DNA of 64,000 nucleotides from Sporosarcina sp. P34 (lineage in GTDB: Bacteria > Bacillota > Bacilli > Bacillales_A > Planococcaceae), in NCBI RefSeq assembly GCF_002743375.1, contig NZ_PDZC01000007.1:1-64000 (forward strand). Direction: 5' to 3'. This document shows, piece by piece, positions 35,021-44,389 of the stretch. The notes beneath the pieces were generated by a model. It made no database searches. It was given only the letters and a program-made list of their open reading frames with translations, and had not been told where the DNA came from. Both the position numbers and the translations under genes were made by a program. Every line of letters begins with the position of its first letter. The stretch's first letter is position 1.

Positions 35021-36271
35021 ATGGTCGCTAACGTACCCGCTACACAGCAAGCTAAGAAAAAAGGGGTATTATCAAAGATAAAATCGATGGGACCAGGAGC
35101 CATTATAACGGCTTCATTCATAGGTCCAGGTACTGTCACTACCGCCACTCGCGCAGGTGCTGGATTTGGTTACGCCATTTTATGGGCAGTAGTCTTCTCT
35201 ATTATCGCAACCATCGTTCTTCAGGAAATGTCTGCACGACTTGGTGTCGTGTCAAAAAAGGGATTGGGCGAAGCGATACACGACCAATTTAAACAACCTT
35301 TACTGAAATTCGCTTCTATATGGCTCGTCATTATATCGATTGGCGTTGGCTGTGCTGCGTATATTTCAGGAGATTTGATGGGAACGTCCCTTGGTGTCTC
35401 TACATTGACGAATATTCCAGCCCATATTGTAAGCCCTTTCATCGGTATAGCGATTCTGTTTCTCGGATTGTCAGGTAGTTATAAATTAATCGAAAAACTA
35501 ATGATTTTCCTAGTCATCGTCATGAGCGTGACGTTCATTACGACTATGATTGTCGTAAAACCTGATCTCGGCGCAGTGTTCGCGGGAGCATTTATCCCAA
35601 GTATGCCGGCCGGTTCGATCATTATGATTATCGCATTGGTCGGAACCACAGTCGTTCCGTACAACTTCTTCATCCACTCTTCTATGGTGCAAGAACGTTG
35701 GACGCAAGTAAGTGACCTGAAGGAAGCAAGATGGGACACGATCATTTCGATTTGTGTCGGCGGATTAATCACTGCTGCCGTGTTAATCACAGCTGCCTCT
35801 ACGATGATGGGCATGGAAGTAACGAGTGTTGCGGACCTGTCCGTCCAACTGGAACCTTTATTTGGTTCATGGGCAAAAGTATTTATCGCGATCGGAATTT
35901 TCGCAGCAGGCTTCTCATCCGCTATCGCAAGTCCACTTGGTGCAGCAGTCGCGATCAGCAGTGTACTGAAGTGGGAAGGCGGAATGAAGAATAAAAAGTT
36001 CAAAATGGTATTCTCCGGTGTAATCATCATCGGTATTATCACATCCGCAATTGGCTTCAGCCCACTCGACGTATTGCTTGCGGCACAAGCGTTGAATGGT
36101 ATTTTGCTTCCGATTGTTGCGGTTTACTTGTTTGTCATCATGAATAATAAACAATTACTCGGTGATCAGCGCAACTCCACTTCACTCAATATCATTGGAG
36201 CTATCGTCATCTTAATTGCGATTTTCCTTGGTGGGTATAGTGTAGTTGACGCAGTTCAAATGTATTTGTAA
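35021..36271 (+). CDS. Nramp-like transporter lacking the metal-binding motifs
   Basis: A 416-residue protein with about 11 membrane helices and the Nramp/LeuT-type fold. In helix 1 the canonical DPGN is replaced by GPGT (FIGPGTVTTATRAGAGFG), removing the metal-ligand Asp and Asn. In helix 6 the MPH motif reads VPYNFFIHS, so the metal-binding Met is also gone. Substrate is therefore unlikely to be manganese or iron; Nramp-related proteins next to amide or amidine hydrolases may carry organic substrates or magnesium. The ATG follows GGGAGG. It is the third gene after the ureohydrolase. Confidence 0.82.
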   Translation: MVANVPATQQAKKKGVLSKIKSMGPGAIITASFIGPGTVTTATRAGAGFGYAILWAVVFSIIATIVLQEMSARLGVVSKKGLGEAIHDQFKQPLLKFASIWLVIISIGVGCAAYISGDLMGTSLGVSTLTNIPAHIVSPFIGIAILFLGLSGSYKLIEKLMIFLVIVMSVTFITTMIVVKPDLGAVFAGAFIPSMPAGSIIMIIALVGTTVVPYNFFIHSSMVQERWTQVSDLKEARWDTIISICVGGLITAAVLITAASTMMGMEVTSVADLSVQLEPLFGSWAKVFIAIGIFAAGFSSAIASPLGAAVAISSVLKWEGGMKNKKFKMVFSGVIIIGIITSAIGFSPLDVLLAAQALNGILLPIVAVYLFVIMNNKQLLGDQRNSTSLNIIGAIVILIAIFLGGYSVVDAVQMYL

Positions 36272-36287
36272 GAATGGTTGTATAGGA

Positions 36288-36322
36288 AAAGCGTTTCACT
36301 ATAAAAGTGAAACGCTTTTTTA
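36288..36322 (+). terminator. Terminator of the Nramp-like gene
   Basis: AAAGCGTTTCACT and AGTGAAACGCTTT arms followed by T-run. Confidence 0.85.
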
Positions 36323-36438
36323 ATTGGCTTTATGGATGGACTACTTTGCAATGATTCTAGTACAGAACTAGAGCCCTCGCTAAATGAAACAGGTGCAGGC
36401 ATACATGAACATACATTTCATGATGCGTAGACCCGCCT

Positions 36439-38019
36439 CTATCCTTCTATATCTCGATTAGTATACCGATTCATACCGAAAACAAGCAAAATAACCGCCA
36501 CCGCTAGTAACCCACCAGCAGACAACCAGTTCATGTCCTCTATCGGCAACTTGGAAACATAGCCGAACGGTGAAAGCTTTTCCATCCAATTAGGAAACTG
36601 GAATAAGCCACCTAAATAAAGTGTTAAGAATCCGTAAAATAAATAGAGCCAAACGAAGCCTGTCGCTTTTTGTGCGACGCCAATCAAACATGTGCTGATC
36701 GCAATCATCGTAACCACCGCCGGAAAATGGACGATGCTAGCTTGCCATACCGTCGGGAACGTGAATGGATCTTCCATCGACGTTGTGCCCGCTAACCATA
36801 AACCGAGTGCCGAGAAGCTCAGCATCAAAAATCCGGTACATACTGACACGATCAAATAGGAACCTAGTAACTGATTCCTTGAAACAGCGCGCCCTAGCAA
36901 ATGTTCTACGCGTGATTTCCGCTCCTCACCCACTAGTTTATGAATGGAGAGCAATGCCGGAATTGTGCTAATAAATGCAAGTACCGCCATCAGCATCGGC
37001 AGGAATTGTGCAGTCAATGAACTGTTTTCATCCGCTACAATCATCGAAGCGAGCAGGTCGTTATTTTGAAAAAATGAATCCAAATCTCCGAGGACCGAAC
37101 CGTAAGACAACCCGAGCACCAGCATGCCAATTGACCAGGAAATGAATGCGGTTCTTTGCAGTCGCCAAGCGAGTCCAATCGGATGACGCAATAAAATCGA
37201 AGCATGCGCACGGCCGCTTCTTGAAGGAAGAAAGCCTGAGCCGATATCGCGGTTGCCTTGCAGAACGACTGCTAGTACGAACCATAAAATACTTGTGCCT
37301 AACAAACCCACTACAGGCACCCAGTTATTATTGCTGTATGGCTGAACTTGCGTAAGCCAGCCAAACGGTGGAATCCATTCCGTAACCGACCGCATTACAT
37401 AACAGCCGATCATGATAGTAAACGACAGCCCTACCGCACCCCGCGAGCTTTCCGAGAGTTGCGCGCAAACCGCTGTAACACCTGCAAAAAACAAGCCGAC
37501 CGCACCAAGCGACGCACCGTAAATAAGTGATCCAGACAGCCCCATACTTTCAAACGAAAGACTATATAAGCCTATACCGATTAGCGATGCTAGTAGCAAA
37601 TTGACACCGAACAACGTAAACATCGAAGCGATCAGTTGCGAATGCCGCGCAATCGGCAACGAACGTAGTAATTCTGCCTGCCCATCTTCTTCCTCTGCAC
37701 GCGTATGGCGCACCATCAACAAAATATTCATGATAGCGACTGCGATGGCGGTCATCAACAGCATCTGATGCGAGACCATGGCGCCTAGTGTATAATTCGC
37801 CAAATCTCCAGGACCTACCATCGCCTCCATCGCGGGATTCTTCATCGTTTCTGCCATGATATTGCGATCTTGCTCGGTCGGATATAATTCATTGAAAGCG
37901 GGCGGTACAATAAGCGTCATGCCGATGATGCCAACGAGCCACCACATATAACGCATGCGATCTTGCCGGATAATGAATCGGGATAGACGGAGAACACCTG
38001 AAAACGGGACCCCCTTCAT
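36439..38019 (-). CDS. ABC exporter permease (twelve-helix, ABC-2 type)
   Basis: A 526-residue protein with about 12 membrane helices in two similar halves, and the polyketide-exporter-like HTRAEEEDGQAELLRSLPIAR segment (about 110-130) that is echoed in GEERKSRVEHLLGRAVSR (about 365-382). It forms the membrane channel for the ATPase encoded just upstream; the two genes overlap by one base (TGATG at 38019). These pairs export antibiotics or lipophilic compounds. No linked regulator gene is seen. Confidence 0.87.
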   Translation of the reverse strand: MKGVPFSGVLRLSRFIIRQDRMRYMWWLVGIIGMTLIVPPAFNELYPTEQDRNIMAETMKNPAMEAMVGPGDLANYTLGAMVSHQMLLMTAIAVAIMNILLMVRHTRAEEEDGQAELLRSLPIARHSQLIASMFTLFGVNLLLASLIGIGLYSLSFESMGLSGSLIYGASLGAVGLFFAGVTAVCAQLSESSRGAVGLSFTIMIGCYVMRSVTEWIPPFGWLTQVQPYSNNNWVPVVGLLGTSILWFVLAVVLQGNRDIGSGFLPSRSGRAHASILLRHPIGLAWRLQRTAFISWSIGMLVLGLSYGSVLGDLDSFFQNNDLLASMIVADENSSLTAQFLPMLMAVLAFISTIPALLSIHKLVGEERKSRVEHLLGRAVSRNQLLGSYLIVSVCTGFLMLSFSALGLWLAGTTSMEDPFTFPTVWQASIVHFPAVVTMIAISTCLIGVAQKATGFVWLYLFYGFLTLYLGGLFQFPNWMEKLSPFGYVSKLPIEDMNWLSAGGLLAVAVILLVFGMNRYTNRDIEG

Positions 38020-38918
38020 CACACTTCCCTACTTTCCGTAGTTTCTTCATAATGCCGCATGAACAGATCTTCCAGCGTGGGTGGCGCACTTTCAATTTTT
38101 CGTATACCGTGCGCGCTTAGTTTTTGCATAATCGCTTCCATCTCCTCTGCATCCGCATGAAATGTCCAGCCGGATTCCGTTGGCACGACATCATGGACAC
38201 CTTGCCACAAAACAAGCGACTCAATCGGAGTTCGCGTCTCAACCGTCAGCTGCATCCGCGTCAAATGCCGTAGCTCATTCAACGTACCGCATTCGATCAA
38301 ACGCCCTTGTCGAATGATGCCAACGCGGTCACATAGCTTCTCGACTTCCGACAAAATATGGCTCGACAGTAACACCGTCTTCCCTTCAGCCTTCACTTCC
38401 TCCACACATTGTTGAAAGATTTTTTCCATTAACGGGTCGAGTCCAGACGTCGGTTCATCTAGCAAAAATAATTCTGCATCGGAGGCAAATGCCGCCACCA
38501 AAGCAACTTTCTGTCGATTCCCCTTCGAATACGTTCTGCACTTCTTTGTCGGATCTAGCTGAAAACGCTCAAGTAATTGTTGACGTTTTTGTTCATTGAT
38601 CTTCCCTTGTAAGCTCGCGAATAAATCAATGACTTCACCGCCCGTCAACTGTGGCCACAAATGTACGTCCCCTGGCACATACGCTACACGTCGATGAATG
38701 TCCACGGCATCTCGCCACACATCTTTGCCGAAAATCGTCGCGGTTCCGTTCGTCGCACGAAGCATGCCAAGCAGAACTCGAATGGCTGTCGACTTTCCTG
38801 CTCCATTTGGACCGATGAAACCGAACACTTCACCGCTCTTCACTGCTAGATCCAGTCTATCCAACGCCTGATGCTTGCCAAAAACTTTCGTCACTTGGTT
38901 CATTTCAATCACATTCAT
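38019..38918 (-). CDS. ABC transporter ATP-binding protein
   Basis: The 299-residue ATPase has Walker A GPNGAGKST (about 36-44), a Q-loop, the signature YSKGNRQKVAL (about 134), Walker B ELFLLDEPTSGLD (about 150) and the H-loop SSHILSEVEKL. A C-terminal ~80-residue domain follows. The ATG is behind GGAGGG. It powers the permease encoded by the overlapping downstream gene. Confidence 0.92.
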   Translation of the reverse strand: MNVIEMNQVTKVFGKHQALDRLDLAVKSGEVFGFIGPNGAGKSTAIRVLLGMLRATNGTATIFGKDVWRDAVDIHRRVAYVPGDVHLWPQLTGGEVIDLFASLQGKINEQKRQQLLERFQLDPTKKCRTYSKGNRQKVALVAAFASDAELFLLDEPTSGLDPLMEKIFQQCVEEVKAEGKTVLLSSHILSEVEKLCDRVGIIRQGRLIECGTLNELRHLTRMQLTVETRTPIESLVLWQGVHDVVPTESGWTFHADAEEMEAIMQKLSAHGIRKIESAPPTLEDLFMRHYEETTESREV

Positions 38919-39010
38919 CTACATGCCCTCCTTTAGTTTGTGCTAGAGTTTGTTATGAATTTCAGTGTAGCATAGGACCCTACTGCGCGAGATACTTTTT
39001 TGCAAACGTC

Positions 39011-39045
39011 AAAAAAGCAGACACGTGATGCATGTCTGCTTTGCT
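39011..39045 (-). terminator. Terminator of the second SLH gene
   Basis: AAAGCAGACA and TGTCTGCTTT arms with a 9-nt loop and a T6 run on the minus strand. Confidence 0.75.
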
Positions 39046-39058
39046 CATTCCCATTCGA

Positions 39059-40540
39059 TTAATTAAAAATCATATCGTCTTCTTCACTAACCGTTGCGTT
39101 TACATGCAGATAAGCGCCCAGTTGACTGACTTTCACCGTGATGCCATAGTAAACCCTATGATTTCCCTGCGACACGCCCTTAGCTTCTGGGAAGTCGACA
39201 AAGAATTCTCCTGGTTTCTGCGGTGTGATACGGAACACATTCGTCCCCGGATCTCTTGTCACTGTCGCAATCTGTTCACTTCCTTTAGGCAGCACATGCT
39301 TGCCCAGTTTAGCATCTTCCCAAATGCTCAGCACCTCTTCCGATTTGATCGGCGTGACATGGATGTAATAATAAAATTGTTCTTTAATTTCAGTTGATGA
39401 GACATAATAACGTACAATCTTGCCATCCGCATACGTAACCGTCGCAATAGATTCGCCCGGCTGATCCAGTTGGATGACATGACAATATTGCAATGATTGA
39501 TTTTCGCATCGCTTAAACTCTACGCGATCATTCACCAGTTTTCCTTCCGCTGTCGAGAGAGAAATCGACGTAGCATCAATGAACGCTTCGTTATTTTCTC
39601 TTCTTTCATAATGCTTCCATAACTCCACAGGTGTGGAATAAATGTCTTCCGTCTCTTCCAATGAAATATCCCATGCACCATTCACTTTTTTGACATGCAC
39701 ATAGTATTTTCTATAATTTTTATCGGATGTGTCAGATGAAGCTACCCCTGAAAATGTTAGTGTAGCCGTTCCTTCTTTCTTTGGAACAATATGAATCTTC
39801 GTTTGCAAATTGACTTGACTTGGGATTTCACTGTCTGCCACGACGTCGAATACATTCGAGTTCGTTTTGCTGACATTATTGAATCTCTTCCATTTAAAAT
39901 CTTTCGCATGCATCGTTAGAATTCCAGGCTTCACATCTTCCGCCGCTTTTAGTAATTTCGCTGCTTGACCTCTTGTGATAGTGGCGTTTGGACTAAATGT
40001 CGTAGGAGACGTACCCGTTGTCAGCCCGAGTTGATACAAACTATAAATTCCATCTCTGTGGCCATTTTTATGCACAACGTCTTTAAATCCATAATCGGGA
40101 TCACGATATAGTGGTAATTCAAACGCTTTGATGATGATCGAAGCCATTTGCGCGCGCGTAATCGAATCGTTCGGTCCGAATCGCCCGTCTCCATAACCGT
40201 TAATGACTCCTTTTTCCGCCAGTACCGCAATCGCTTTATAGTAGCCATTTGCAGTCGAGACGTCTTTAAATTTTGGATCTTTTATATTCGTAGTAGGAAG
40301 TTTCGTCATCTTCACGATAATGGCAGCTGCCTGCCCTCTCGTGATAGAGTCGTTCGGACGGAAAGTACCGTCTGGATAGCCTCCAATTATATTACGGGCC
40401 GCCAAGTCATTCACCGCTTCCGCGAAATGCTTCGAATCTGGCACATCCGGAAATTTCGAATTGCCTGCAGCTGCACTTGATACAGGTACACTACATGCTA
40501 GCAAAATCGCACCGAGTACCGCTATGATTTTATTCTTCAT
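39059..40540 (-). CDS. SLH-domain cell-surface protein
   Basis: The 493-residue protein has a signal peptide (about 1-25, ending AAA) and three SLH repeats at its N-terminus (about 28-80, 90-140, 153-200), marked by YPDGTFRPNDSITRGQ, YGDGRFGPNDSITRAQ and SPTTFSPNATITRGQ. The remaining 290 residues look like two or three beta-rich repeats (each with an ATVT/ATLT strand and YYxHV/YYxxV motifs), of unknown role. The ATG follows GAGGATG. It anchors to the cell wall. Confidence 0.9.
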   Translation of the reverse strand: MKNKIIAVLGAILLACSVPVSSAAAGNSKFPDVPDSKHFAEAVNDLAARNIIGGYPDGTFRPNDSITRGQAAAIIVKMTKLPTTNIKDPKFKDVSTANGYYKAIAVLAEKGVINGYGDGRFGPNDSITRAQMASIIIKAFELPLYRDPDYGFKDVVHKNGHRDGIYSLYQLGLTTGTSPTTFSPNATITRGQAAKLLKAAEDVKPGILTMHAKDFKWKRFNNVSKTNSNVFDVVADSEIPSQVNLQTKIHIVPKKEGTATLTFSGVASSDTSDKNYRKYYVHVKKVNGAWDISLEETEDIYSTPVELWKHYERRENNEAFIDATSISLSTAEGKLVNDRVEFKRCENQSLQYCHVIQLDQPGESIATVTYADGKIVRYYVSSTEIKEQFYYYIHVTPIKSEEVLSIWEDAKLGKHVLPKGSEQIATVTRDPGTNVFRITPQKPGEFFVDFPEAKGVSQGNHRVYYGITVKVSQLGAYLHVNATVSEEDDMIFN

Positions 40541-40722
40541 TCGACTTCATCCTCTCTATAATCTAGTAGTATGCCGTACAGACGTAGAATCACGGAAATA
40601 GTTTCAAAGTTTTTTTAATTAATTTCTCTTTAGATTCATGCACTACTTAATAGAAATCAATGGATTTTTGAATAATCAAATAACACGTTGTTTAGTAATA
40701 CTAATACAAAGGAGGGTCTAGT

Positions 40723-40920
40723 ATGGATAAGAAACGTTTTGAAATCATCGAAAAACAAGGCAAACTGCAGCAATTTCAAGTGATCCGCGACAATGAAACC
40801 GGTGTACTGTATATGTCACAAGCACAAGGCTACGGCCTAGGCATGACAGTCCTAGTCGATGCGGAAGGAAAACCACTCGTGGATCAAGAGTATGTAAGAT
40901 CAGGTAAGTACACTATGTAG
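40723..40920 (+). CDS. DUF6440-like small protein
   Basis: A 65-residue soluble protein (FQVIRDNETGVLYMSQAQGYG, then LVDAEGKPLV) of a small Firmicutes family I recall as DUF6440, function unknown. The ATG follows AAAGGAGGG. It is directly followed by a Fic gene fragment. Confidence 0.65.
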   Translation: MDKKRFEIIEKQGKLQQFQVIRDNETGVLYMSQAQGYGLGMTVLVDAEGKPLVDQEYVRSGKYTM

Positions 40921-41234
40921 AAATCCACACTCTGTCTCTCTCGCAATTCTTGAATGGCTATGCAAGTATCGTGTTTATGGAGTTACATGAGGAGCCTCTT
41001 TGGAATTCATTGAATGAGGCTGCGGATCGTTTAGCTTACTTTAAAGCAGAATTAAATATGTTGCATCCTTTCCGTGAAGGGAATGGTAGAACTATCCGGA
41101 TTTTTCTACATGCTTACGCAATGAGTAGAGGAATTGAGTGGTCGTATGAAACGCTGGAGAGTGAAAAGTATCTGCATGCTATGAATGCTGTATATACCAT
41201 AGTGCCCCTGACGCAAACCATCCAAGTAGTGTAG
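40908..41234 (+). pseudogene. Truncated Fic/DOC-family protein
   Basis: An open frame lacking a proper start and ribosome site holds the Fic core ELNMLHPFREGNGRTIRIF and following helix, but the N-terminal half of the usual ~200-residue Fic domain is missing and the C-terminus (IVPLTQTIQVV) diverges from the family. The frame starts inside the DUF6440-like gene. It is probably a remnant left by deletion, distinct from the intact Fic gene at 25290. Confidence 0.65.
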
Positions 41235-41255
41235 ATTTCTTTAGAAACGTATCGA

Positions 41256-41302
41256 TTGACATCGTAACGTCCCTATTATATGATTATCTTGAATTCGAGA
41301 TA
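41256..41302 (+). promoter_or_regulatory. mhqR promoter with MhqR operator
   Basis: The -35 TTGACA (41256-41261) and -10 TATGAT (41279-41284) have 17-bp spacing. Directly after the -10 is TATCTTGAATTCGAGATA (41285-41302), which matches the palindromic B. subtilis MhqR box TATCTCGAATTCGAGATA at 17 of 18 positions (box recalled from literature). This suggests autorepression by blocking the start site. Confidence 0.75.
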
Positions 41303-41315
41303 AAAGGAGAACGTC

Positions 41316-41771
41316 ATGGACAATCAAAATGTAGAACGTTATGAAGAAGATTTGTCTCTAAAGGCATTTATAGTTTTAACTCGAGCACTGCAATCCATTA
41401 AAGTACGCGTGGAAGAAGATATAAAACGCTCAGGTTTAAATACAACAGAATTTGCTGTTTTAGAATTAATTTATAGTAAAGGCGATCAACCGATACAAAA
41501 AATCGGTGAGCAAGTATTGATTGCGAGTAGTAGCATCACGTACGTGGTAGATAAATTAGAAAAGAAAAACTTACTAAAGAGAAAACCGTGTCCTAAAGAT
41601 CGACGGGTCACATATGCGTCTATAACAACTGAAGGCACGGAACTGATGAATGAGATCTTCCCCCCACACAAAAAAGCGATAAAAGAAATTTTTAGTGGGC
41701 TAAATATATCCGAAAAAGAGCAACTCATTACACAGTTAAAAAAATTAGGTTTACATGCACAAAATATGTAA
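41316..41771 (+). CDS. mhqR: MarR-family repressor MhqR
   Basis: A 151-residue winged-helix MarR protein with QKIGEQVLIASSSITYVVDKLEKKNLLKRK (recognition helix and wing start) and the DRRVTYASIT wing. B. subtilis MhqR represses quinone and catechol detoxification genes and is released by these electrophiles. The call rests on the MarR fold, the MhqR-type operator upstream and the dioxygenase-dioxygenase-esterase genes downstream. The ATG follows AAAAGGAG. Confidence 0.85.
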   Translation: MDNQNVERYEEDLSLKAFIVLTRALQSIKVRVEEDIKRSGLNTTEFAVLELIYSKGDQPIQKIGEQVLIASSSITYVVDKLEKKNLLKRKPCPKDRRVTYASITTEGTELMNEIFPPHKKAIKEIFSGLNISEKEQLITQLKKLGLHAQNM

Positions 41772-41797
41772 TAGTAAATCTAGTTTTTTTAACCTAA

Positions 41798-41815
41798 TGT
41801 CTCGAATTAGTAACA
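41798..41815 (+). promoter_or_regulatory. Second, degenerate MhqR box
   Basis: The 18 bp TGTCTCGAATTAGTAACA match the MhqR operator at 13 of 18 positions, with the TCTCGAATT half intact. It precedes the first dioxygenase gene. Confidence 0.5.
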
Positions 41816-41851
41816 TATTAATTAATTACAATTATAAAGGAGTTTTAATAC

Positions 41852-42805
41852 ATGACAAACGAATTACTAGGCATTCACCACGTTACCGCTATGACAGACA
41901 ACGCAATGAGAAACTATGAGTTCTTCACAAACGCACTGGGAATGAGATTAGTTAAGAAAACGGTAAACCAAGATGATATCCAAACGTATCACACATTTTT
42001 CGCAGATGATATCGGTTCACCCGGGACAGACATGACGTTCTTCGACTTCCCGAACAATCCGAAAGGGACACCCGGGACAAACTCGATTTCCAGAACAGGA
42101 CTACGAGTGCCTAGCGACGCAGCACTTGAATATTACCTAGAGCGTTTCAAAGAGTTCGGCGTAGAAAACGATGGCATTCAAGAGCTCTTCGGGAGAAAGG
42201 TACTACCTTTCCAAGAAGCGGACGGGCAGAAATATCAACTGTTCTCCGATGAGAATAATGAAGGTGTAGCACCCGGCACACCTTGGAAAAACGGACCCGT
42301 ACCTGAAGAACACGCAATTTACGGTTTAGGGCCGATTGAAATCACCGTTAGTTATTTCGAAGACTTTAAAAAAATGCTTACTGATGTGTATGGGATGAAA
42401 CCGATTCATGAAGAAGACAACGTCACACTGTTGGATATAGGCAAAGGTGGCAACGGCGGACAGGTCATTTTACGATATGATGATACAACGCCAGGACGTC
42501 AAGGGTATGGACAAGTCCACCATGTATCGTTCAGAGTGAAAGACCATGAAGCGATCAAAAACTGGGAAGCAACATACGATAAAATGGGAATGCAGCATTC
42601 CGGCCATGTAGACCGTTTCTACTTTGAAGCACTGTATACACGCATCGGTCATATTCTCATCGAGCTATCTACAGACGGACCAGGTTTCATGACAGATGAA
42701 CCTTACGAAACGTTGGGTGAAAACCTTGCACTTCCGCCATTCCTTGAACCAAAACGTGAATATATTGAATCTCAGATTCGCCCGTTCGATACAACACGTT
42801 CATAA
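41852..42805 (+). CDS. Ring-cleaving dioxygenase (MhqO/MhqA type)
   Basis: The 317-residue protein has two VOC domains (about 5-140 and 150-300). Metal-ligand motifs are GIHHVTAM (His), QVHHVSFRV (His) and ILIELSTDGPGF (Glu), as in extradiol dioxygenases. In the MhqR regulon such enzymes open the ring of hydroquinones or catechols. The ATG follows AAAGGAG. The next gene encodes a paralogue. Confidence 0.88.
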   Translation: MTNELLGIHHVTAMTDNAMRNYEFFTNALGMRLVKKTVNQDDIQTYHTFFADDIGSPGTDMTFFDFPNNPKGTPGTNSISRTGLRVPSDAALEYYLERFKEFGVENDGIQELFGRKVLPFQEADGQKYQLFSDENNEGVAPGTPWKNGPVPEEHAIYGLGPIEITVSYFEDFKKMLTDVYGMKPIHEEDNVTLLDIGKGGNGGQVILRYDDTTPGRQGYGQVHHVSFRVKDHEAIKNWEATYDKMGMQHSGHVDRFYFEALYTRIGHILIELSTDGPGFMTDEPYETLGENLALPPFLEPKREYIESQIRPFDTTRS

Positions 42806-42828
42806 CCGTTTGAAAAGGAGTTTTGAAA

Positions 42829-43722
42829 ATGGAAGCCATTAAAAGAATCCATCATATTTCAGCCATTGTAGGAGACCCCAATGAAAACTTGAAATTTTAC
42901 AGAGATGTTTTAGGGCTCCGTTTGATTAAGCAAACAGTAAACTTTGATGATCCGGGTGTCTATCACTTGTACTTCGGCGATCAACGTACGACTCCTGGTA
43001 CAGTCATTACATTCTTTCCTTGGACAAACGATAACCATGGACGTAAAGGCAGCGGTCAAGTCGGACGAATTGCTTTTAGAGTACCAAAAGGAAGTATGGA
43101 CTATTGGAAAGAGCATTTAACAGCCCAAAACATCCACATAGAAATGACTCAGCTTTTCGGTAAAGAAACACTCGAGTTCAATGATGTGCATGGATTGGAG
43201 CTCGCTATTGTCGAAGGCGAAATATCCGCAAATCATTCCGACATAGTGGATTTCCACGGAGCTGTGTTATTATCCGCAAATCCACAAGCCACAAAAGATT
43301 TGCTTACAGGCATTATGGGATTAAATGAACTAGATGTCGAGGACCAGAACCACCATTTTGAAACAGTAGGTCAGGAAAAGCATCACATCCTAACATCCAT
43401 CCCACCGCAACCTGCTGGTAGATTCGGTATTGGAACGGTCCACCATATCGCTTGGTCTGTCCCTACTATTGACGCATTAAAAGAATGGCAGTCCACCTTA
43501 CAAGATAATGAATTCGGGGTCACTGAAGTAAAGGACAGAAATTACTTCAACTCGATCTATACAAAAGAAAAAGGAAAAATCGTATTCGAGTTCGCAACAG
43601 ACGGTCCGGGATTTGACATAGATGAAGATATACAATCACTTGGTTCCATGCTGAAATTACCGGAACAATACGAACATAAAAGGCAGGAATACGAAACTCT
43701 ACTTCCGAAATTGAAGATATAG
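42829..43722 (+). CDS. Ring-cleaving dioxygenase (MhqA/MhqO type), second copy
   Basis: A 297-residue paralogue of the preceding enzyme, with RIHHISAIVG, TVHHIAWSV and IVFEFATDGPGF as the metal-binding set. The ATG at 42829 has AAAAGGAG 8 nt upstream; a TTG at 42823 is too close to that site. The two copies share the fold and ligands but differ widely elsewhere, so they may act on different quinols. Confidence 0.88.
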   Translation: MEAIKRIHHISAIVGDPNENLKFYRDVLGLRLIKQTVNFDDPGVYHLYFGDQRTTPGTVITFFPWTNDNHGRKGSGQVGRIAFRVPKGSMDYWKEHLTAQNIHIEMTQLFGKETLEFNDVHGLELAIVEGEISANHSDIVDFHGAVLLSANPQATKDLLTGIMGLNELDVEDQNHHFETVGQEKHHILTSIPPQPAGRFGIGTVHHIAWSVPTIDALKEWQSTLQDNEFGVTEVKDRNYFNSIYTKEKGKIVFEFATDGPGFDIDEDIQSLGSMLKLPEQYEHKRQEYETLLPKLKI

Positions 43723-43780
43723 TATATAAATAAAATACTGTAAGCAGACTTGCCGTTAATTAATTGGAGGCGTTAAAGCA

Positions 43781-44389
43781 GTGAAATATATTTACAATGA
43801 AAAGAAAAAAGGTGCACCGGTATTTGTATTGCTACACGGCACAGGTGGTACAGAAACGGACTTAGTATCCCTAGCCGAACTTCTACATCCTGAATACAAC
43901 GTTTTAGGCATCAGAGGAAATGTGCAGGAAAATGGAATGAATAGATTCTTTAAACGTCATGGTGAAGGTCAGTACGACTGGGAAGACCTGGAGTTTCGCG
44001 GCAATGAACTGTATGAGTTTATCGTGGAAAAATCAAAGGAATACGATTTTAAACTAGAGGATACGGTTCTTGTCGGATTCTCAAACGGTTCGAACATTGC
44101 CATACAGATGATGCTTATGCAGCCAGGAACTTTCAAAAAAGCGGCTTTATTCGCACCACTGTATCCAGCAGATGTGGCGAAAACACATGATTTCAGCGAC
44201 GTGGACGTATTCCTTTCACTAGGCGAAGGCGACCCGGTTGTACCAGAATCTGAAAGCGAACGAGTCATTCGTCTCTTCAAAGAAAGAGGCGCACAGGTCA
44301 CAACAGCTTGGGTGAAGGGACATAGCCTGACACAGGAAGTCGCGCAACAAGCGAAAAACTGGTTGAATTCATCACAGCCTACGGGATAA
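43781..44389 (+). CDS. mhqD: Alpha/beta hydrolase, MhqD-type carboxylesterase
   Basis: A 202-residue hydrolase with oxyanion loop LLHGTGGTETD (about 17-27), nucleophile GFSNGSN (Ser, about 106), acid in LGEGDPVVP (about 150) and histidine in KGHSLT (about 183). B. subtilis MhqD is a small carboxylesterase of the same regulon. It uses a GTG start behind GGAGG. It closes the mhqR-dioxygenase-dioxygenase-esterase row. Confidence 0.83.
   Translation: MKYIYNEKKKGAPVFVLLHGTGGTETDLVSLAELLHPEYNVLGIRGNVQENGMNRFFKRHGEGQYDWEDLEFRGNELYEFIVEKSKEYDFKLEDTVLVGFSNGSNIAIQMMLMQPGTFKKAALFAPLYPADVAKTHDFSDVDVFLSLGEGDPVVPESESERVIRLFKERGAQVTTAWVKGHSLTQEVAQQAKNWLNSSQPTG

Noticed and set aside
35021..36271. Manganese transporter MntH
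   Set aside because: The DPGN and MPH motifs that bind the metal in MntH are both altered.
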